A DNA stretch of 45,985 nucleotides from NCBI GenBank assembly GCA_016710645.1, contig JADJVI010000013.1:1-45985 (forward strand), read 5' to 3'. Shown here in pieces: positions 42,427 through 45,985 of the stretch. The notes under the pieces were generated by a model. The model was given only the letters and a program-made list of their open reading frames with translations. It ran no database searches and was not told the origin of the DNA. The DNA comes from Actinomycetales bacterium (GTDB lineage: Bacteria > Actinomycetota > Actinomycetes > Actinomycetales > Dermatophilaceae). The stretch's first letter is position 1, and the number at the start of each line of letters is the position of its first letter. Made by a program: the position numbers and the translations under genes.

Positions 42427-42978
42427 ATGATCGGACGATGGCCCGTGGTGGCTGTGATGTGCGTCGTCGCGGTCACTGGCTGCACGACCGGCACGACAGG
42501 CACGGCCGATCGCACGCCGACACCGTCGTCCAGGTCGGATGGATCGTCCGCTTCGTCGAGCTGGGCGGCCTCCTCCACGGCTGCGTCCAGGCGCTCTGCT
42601 CAACCTGCTGACAAACAGGGGGATGGCAAGCTCCGCGAGGAAGCCAGCCCCTTGACCTCGCGCTTCCCGGCCCTCGGCACCCCGATCAAGGTGCGCTGGA
42701 TGTCGGGCACTCTCGGCACCTCACCCGGCCCCTCGACCTACTGGATCGACGCGGTCGTCTGGGTCACCCCTGAGGTGGGCCAGCAGCTCCGTGCGACATC
42801 GCCGCAGCCGTCCCCTGAGGCGCCGACCCTCGTTGCGGGGGTTCGCGCGGAGCTGCCGGACGGCATACTCCTCACCTCGGACGCACTCCGGTCCCGCTTC
42901 CAGACCGCAAGCTGGTGGCCCACCGTCTACATCCTCAAGGACGCCGACGTCGTCGTCATCTCGGCCCTGGGCGAGTAA
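42427..42978 (+). CDS. Putative lipoprotein of unknown function
   Basis: 183 residues from ATG 42427. A signal peptide MIGRWPVVAVMCVVAVTGC ends in a lipobox (VTGC), predicting lipid attachment at Cys19. A Ser/Thr-rich linker follows to about residue 60, then a compact domain (KVRWMSGTLGT, YWIDAVVWVTPEVGQQLR, WWPTVYILKDADVVVISALG). I do not recognise the family. It is divergent from the M13 peptidase gene. Its last 52 bases overlap, tail to tail, the end of the LysE gene on the other strand. Confidence 0.75.
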   Translation: MIGRWPVVAVMCVVAVTGCTTGTTGTADRTPTPSSRSDGSSASSSWAASSTAASRRSAQPADKQGDGKLREEASPLTSRFPALGTPIKVRWMSGTLGTSPGPSTYWIDAVVWVTPEVGQQLRATSPQPSPEAPTLVAGVRAELPDGILLTSDALRSRFQTASWWPTVYILKDADVVVISALGE

Positions 42979-43607
42979 CTCAGGTCCGGGATAGGGGCGA
43001 CTTTGACCCCGAAGCCCACGAGCACCAGACCGGTCACCCGGTCGGTCCAGGTGCGCACCCGAGGTTGGGCCAGGCGCTGACGCAGCACTGCCGTCCCGAG
43101 GATGAGCACGCTGAACCACACCACCCCCTCCAGCACGTGCACCATGGCCAGCGCGATGCCCGCCAACAGGGATGCCGTGTCCGGTGGAAGGAACTGCGGC
43201 AGCACCGCCACGTAGAAGACCCCGATCTTGGGGTTGAGCAGATTGGTCACTAGGCCGCGGGTGAAGGCTCGCCGCGTGCCGCACTTCGCGGCCTCCAGCG
43301 CCTCTGGGTTCGCGAGACCACCGGTCCGGGTTTGCCACAGCAGCCGACCTCCCAGCCACACCAGATACCCGGCGCCGGCCAGTTGCAGGATCTCGTATGC
43401 CGTGCGGGATGCGGTGAGCAGCGCCGACACCCCTGCCGCGGCAGCGACCGCCCACACCACCAGCCCCAGCGAGATCCCGGCGACCGTCGCGTACGCCGCC
43501 CGCGTCCCCTGGGTCACGCCGGCCCGGAGGACCAGGGCGGTGTCGATCCCGGGCACCAGCGTCATCAGGCCCGCCACGATCGCGAACCCCAGCAGCGCAT
43601 TCGTCAC
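42927..43607 (-). CDS. LysE/RhtB-family amino-acid exporter
   Basis: 226 residues from GTG 43607. Five to six hydrophobic helices. The start LLGFAIVAGLMTLVPGIDTA with the conserved PGxD, the GAGYLVWLGGRLL segment, and RGLVTNLLNPKIGVFYVAVL with NPK and F are standard for the family, which exports amino acids or derivatives. The substrate cannot be read from sequence. The last 17 codons overlap the end of the lipoprotein gene; the final residues SYSPRAEMTTTSASLRM look unlike the family and come from this overlap. Confidence 0.9.
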   Translation of the reverse strand: MTNALLGFAIVAGLMTLVPGIDTALVLRAGVTQGTRAAYATVAGISLGLVVWAVAAAAGVSALLTASRTAYEILQLAGAGYLVWLGGRLLWQTRTGGLANPEALEAAKCGTRRAFTRGLVTNLLNPKIGVFYVAVLPQFLPPDTASLLAGIALAMVHVLEGVVWFSVLILGTAVLRQRLAQPRVRTWTDRVTGLVLVGFGVKVAPIPDLSYSPRAEMTTTSASLRM

Positions 43608-43746
43608 GACGCCGCACTCTACGCACGCTCCCGGTATGCCGTGCCGCGCGCCGTGTCTGCCGACGGCGAAACCCATCGCAAGATGGCGAAGGCTGGGCCT
43701 AGGGTGCCAACGTGCCCTCATCCCGGTGCCGTTCGGCGGTCAGCGC

Positions 43747-44976
43747 ATGACCGACCCGTCCCGGTGGGGTCCGCTGCGGCATCCGAACTTCCGATGGTTC
43801 TTCTTCGGGGAGACGATCAACACCGCTGGGTCGTCGATGTCGCGGCTGGCGCTGGCGTTCGCGGTGCTGCATATCGACAACTCCCCCACCGCGCTAGGCC
43901 TGGTCGTGGCGTCGTGGTCGGTGCCGATGGTGGCTTTTATGCTCATCGGTGGCGCGCTCGCCGATCGACTGCCCCGGGCCTTGGTGTTGCGGGGCTGCAA
44001 CCTCATCGAGGGGGTCGTCCAGCTCACCTCCGCGCTGCTCGTGCTCACCGGCACCGCGCAGATCTGGCACCTGGTCGTGTTGCAGTTCCTCGGCGGCAGC
44101 GCCGTCGCGGTCAGCTACCCGGCCTTCCACGGGATGGTGCCGATCCTGTTGCCGGAGGCCGATCGCAAGGCGGCTTACCTGTTGCTCGGTCAGGCCCAGA
44201 GTGCGCTGCAGGTGCTCGGTCCGACTGTGGCCGGGATCATCGTCGCGGTGAGCAGCCCGGGGTGGGCTCTGCTGGTCGACGCTGCCACCTTCTTCGTGGC
44301 CGCCGTCTTCCTCACCTTGCTGAAGTTGCCGGTCAATGCGCGCCCAGACGCAGGTGACAGTGTGCTGGCGGACCTGCGGGCGGGGTGGTCCTTTGCCCGC
44401 TCACTGGGGTGGGTGCTGCCGGTGGCCAGCCTGTCGCTGGTGTTCAACGCGGTCTCCAGCGGCGCGATCAACGTCCTCGGCCCGGTCATTGCCAAGGCGA
44501 CGGTGGGGGCCGACGGCTGGGGTCTGGCGCGGTGGGCCGAGGCCCTCGGGCTGTTCGCCTTCACGTTTGTGCTGGCACGGGTGACCATCCGGCGGCCACT
44601 GCTGGCCTGTCAGTACGGCTTCCTCGCGATGGCCGCGCCCATGATTGCGCTCGCCTTCGCTGCGCAGGTGCTGCCGCTGTCGGCGGCGTTCCTGGTCAGC
44701 GGCTGCGGGCTGGGCCTGATCAACCTCGCGTGGAATCTCACCGTCCAAGAGAAGGTCCCGGAAGCGATGCTGTCGCGGATCATGGCGATCGACGGGTTCT
44801 TCAGCTTCGTCGCCATCCCCCTCGGCCAGGTGGCGATTGGACCGGCGAGCGCCTGGTTCGGCACTCAGGACGTGCAGCTCGGTGCCGCAGCGATCATGCT
44901 CGTCACCTTCCTCATCGGCGCGACCCGACCGGCCATCCGTCGCCTCACCCTCACCGGCCCGCAGCCCAGCGCCTGA
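43747..44976 (+). CDS. Major facilitator superfamily transporter
   Basis: 409 residues, about 12 hydrophobic helices. The N-terminus LRHPNFRWFFFGETINTAGS and the loop GGALADRLPRALVLRGCNLI between helices 2 and 3 (MFS motif A) are of the enterobactin-exporter/multidrug type. The C-terminal half has EKVPEAMLSRIMAIDGFFSF. An efflux role is likely with unknown substrate. It is divergent from the LysE gene and convergent with nrdJ; the two are separated by 276 bases carrying a strong palindrome. Confidence 0.92.
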   Translation: MTDPSRWGPLRHPNFRWFFFGETINTAGSSMSRLALAFAVLHIDNSPTALGLVVASWSVPMVAFMLIGGALADRLPRALVLRGCNLIEGVVQLTSALLVLTGTAQIWHLVVLQFLGGSAVAVSYPAFHGMVPILLPEADRKAAYLLLGQAQSALQVLGPTVAGIIVAVSSPGWALLVDAATFFVAAVFLTLLKLPVNARPDAGDSVLADLRAGWSFARSLGWVLPVASLSLVFNAVSSGAINVLGPVIAKATVGADGWGLARWAEALGLFAFTFVLARVTIRRPLLACQYGFLAMAAPMIALAFAAQVLPLSAAFLVSGCGLGLINLAWNLTVQEKVPEAMLSRIMAIDGFFSFVAIPLGQVAIGPASAWFGTQDVQLGAAAIMLVTFLIGATRPAIRRLTLTGPQPSA

Positions 44977-45032
44977 TGCTCACGCCGCTCCCCGAGCATC
45001 GACGACCAATCAGGGCGGCTGCACGGCATGCA

Positions 45033-45064
45033 GCTGCACGGCATACAGCTGTATGCCGTGCAGC
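45033..45064. terminator. Perfect 32-bp palindrome between the MFS gene and nrdJ, made of two facing GTATGCCG copies
   Basis: Each half is GCTGCACGGCATACAG or its complement, with no spacer. A near copy of the half-site, GGCTGCACGGCATGCAGC, directly precedes it at 45017-45034. It sits between two convergent genes, where a bidirectional terminator is expected. It is the second hairpin in the window built from two inverted motif copies. Confidence 0.8.
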
Positions 45065-45252
45065 CGTCCTCGTGTCGGTCGCCGTCACACGGAGGCGCCC
45101 CGCCTCCTGTAGGTCAGGAGACGGGGCGCCGCACACCGCTGCGTTGGGTCAGCGGGTGGTGAACACGGGTGGGACCGCTTCCCCGCAGGCCCCACCCGCG
45201 TCCGCTTGAGTGGTCGCGACCAGGCAATGCACCTGGCCGGCAACCCGCGTGA

Positions 45253-45985
45253 CTAGCTGCAGCCGCTGGTGCTGCCGCAGCCCTCACAGACGTAGCACGA
45301 CCCAGCCGGGCGCATCTTGGTGCCACAGGTGAGACACATCGGAGCGTCGGCCGTGCGGCCTGGAACTTGCCCAGCAGGTCCTGCGGTGGATCTCCACGCC
45401 GACCTCCACGAGCCGAGGCCGCACCAGCACCGAACTTGACCTCACCGGCGTGGTCCTCGCTGCGGATGACCACCGGCGCCGGCTTCTCCGGGGCCATGAC
45501 CGAGTGAGTGACGACCGAGCCGGCCGAGTTCTCCAGCTCGTCCTCAGGCTCCTCGTCGCTGGCTTCCGGCGCGGCATACGAGCCGGTCTCCAGGTGGTGA
45601 GCCCGCTCGGCAGCCGTGTGGATGCCCATGAACGAGCGGGTGTCGAAGTCGAGGTAGTCCAGGGCGAGACGCCGGAACACGTAATCCATGATTGAGTCGC
45701 CATCCGGATGTCCGGGTCGTCGGTCATACCGGCCGGCTCGAAGCGCAGGTTGGTGAACTTCTCGACGAAGGTCTCCAGCGGCACGCCGTACTGCAGCGCG
45801 ATAGAGATCGCCAGCGCGAAGGAGTCCATGACGCCCGCGAGGTCGAGGCCCTGCTTGCCCAGCTTGATGAAGATCTCACCGAGGCCGTCGTCGGGGTAGG
45901 ACCCGGCCGTGAGGTAACCCTCCCGCGCCGCCCACCGAGAACGAGGTGGTCTGGCTCCGGGCGCCGCTTGGGCAGGCGCTTGCGC
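45253..45985 (-). CDS. nrdJ: Adenosylcobalamin-dependent ribonucleotide reductase, C-terminal part, several frame breaks
   Basis: The 3' end of class II ribonucleotide reductase, cut by the window edge. Segments in order: RKRLPKRRP, SQTTSFSVGGA, GYLTAGSYPDDGLGEIFIKL, DDPDIRMATQS, MDYVFRRLALDYLDFDTRSF, and the C-terminal zinc-type tail ADAPMCLTCGTKMRPAGSCY, VCEGCGSTSGCS, stop at 45253. They lie in different frames, with changes near 45957, 45920, 45690 and between 45365 and 45415. The protein reduces ribonucleotides using B12. Four frame changes in 733 bases at a sequence end suggest poor sequence, not a natural pseudogene, though the latter is not excluded. Confidence 0.88.

Larger units (their letters stand above)
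535..45579. repeat. Highly iterated 8-mer GTATGCCG, 79 copies on both strands
   Basis: Manual scan. GTATGCCG starts on the plus strand at 756, 988, 2325, 4101, 4209, 6199, 7391, 8382, 8862, 11474, 12902, 15918, 17330, 18770, 19702, 20825, 22592, 23814, 25857, 28284, 29390, 31112, 33320, 33354, 34518, 35114, 36255, 37657, 39936, 40553, 41726, 43395, 43634, 45051. Its complement CGGCATAC starts at 535, 1765, 2213, 3708, 4236, 6257, 6559, 6709, 7872, 7975, 9216, 12847, 13069, 13560, 13731, 14687, 15147, 15223, 15890, 16046, 16292, 18880, 20449, 21721, 23188, 24599, 24818, 25842, 27014, 27430, 28093, 29800, 31321, 31474, 33472, 33695, 34334, 34972, 36572, 37974, 40058, 41521, 42861, 45039, 45572. 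T usually follows, and a longer form GGTATGCCGTCCG recurs. Coordinates were counted by eye and may be off by a base; a few copies may be missed. Confidence 0.95.

Noticed and set aside
535..45579. GTATGCCG as FtsK-orienting (KOPS) or strand-biased architecture motif
   Set aside because: 34 against 45 copies on the two strands is too balanced for an orienting sequence in one replichore.

Overview
The window is about 46 kb of very GC-rich chromosome from an actinobacterium. The gene order on the minus strand (ftsY, amtB, glnB, glnD, ffh, rpsP, khpA, rimM, trmD, rplS, lepB, rnhB, DUF2469, yraN, comM, dprA, xerC, rpsB, tsf, pyrH, frr, cdsA, rlmN) is the conserved actinobacterial translation/export block. 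Together with the B12-dependent ribonucleotide reductase and the protein families present, it suggests Micrococcales, possibly Intrasporangiaceae/Dermatophilaceae. The order-level call is fairly safe; the family is inference. No plasmid, phage, IS element, CRISPR array, tRNA or rRNA was seen.

Layout by coordinate. 1-601: an ECF sigma factor and the start of its downstream partner. 682-6159: rlmN, cdsA, frr, pyrH, tsf and rpsB, all minus strand. 6455-9171: a divergent pair, a FAD oxidoreductase and a PLP aminotransferase. 9340-10983: a convergent pair, an M23 peptidase and a DUF3152 metalloprotease-like protein. 11025-18709: xerC, dprA, comM, yraN, DUF2469, rnhB, two lepB genes and rplS. 18916-20021: a DUF559/AbiEi-type gene flanked by near-identical 41-bp repeats, sitting between rplS and trmD. 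20035-22318: trmD, rimM, khpA and rpsP. 22496-30013: a GNAT fusion protein, a large secreted subtilase, an amidohydrolase and two alpha/beta hydrolases. 30231-31187: a decayed AbiEi-type gene. 31222-40214: ffh, a VOC protein, and the nitrogen cluster glnD-glnB-amtB-amtB followed by ftsY. 40292-45985: an M13 peptidase, a lipoprotein, a LysE exporter, an MFS transporter and the 3' part of nrdJ.

The genes fall into functional groups: ribosome assembly and translation factors; co-translational targeting (Ffh, FtsY) and signal peptide cleavage (two LepB); nitrogen sensing and ammonium uptake (GlnD, GlnB, two Amt proteins); and DNA processing (DprA, ComM, YraN, RNase HII, XerC).

The most unusual feature is a highly iterated 8-mer, GTATGCCG. 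I found 79 exact copies by eye on the two strands, against roughly 2 expected from base composition. It imposes rare TAT and ATA codons inside genes, and facing pairs of it form the hairpins after tsf and between the MFS gene and nrdJ. It behaves like a DNA-uptake-type or other genome-wide marker sequence. Other notable items: a tandem Amt pair in which one copy has Glu in place of the first pore histidine; an S16 ribosomal protein with an extra C-terminal domain; and the repeat-flanked DUF559 gene. rpsB, comM and nrdJ are interrupted by frame changes that look mainly like sequence errors, so this appears to be draft-quality sequence.
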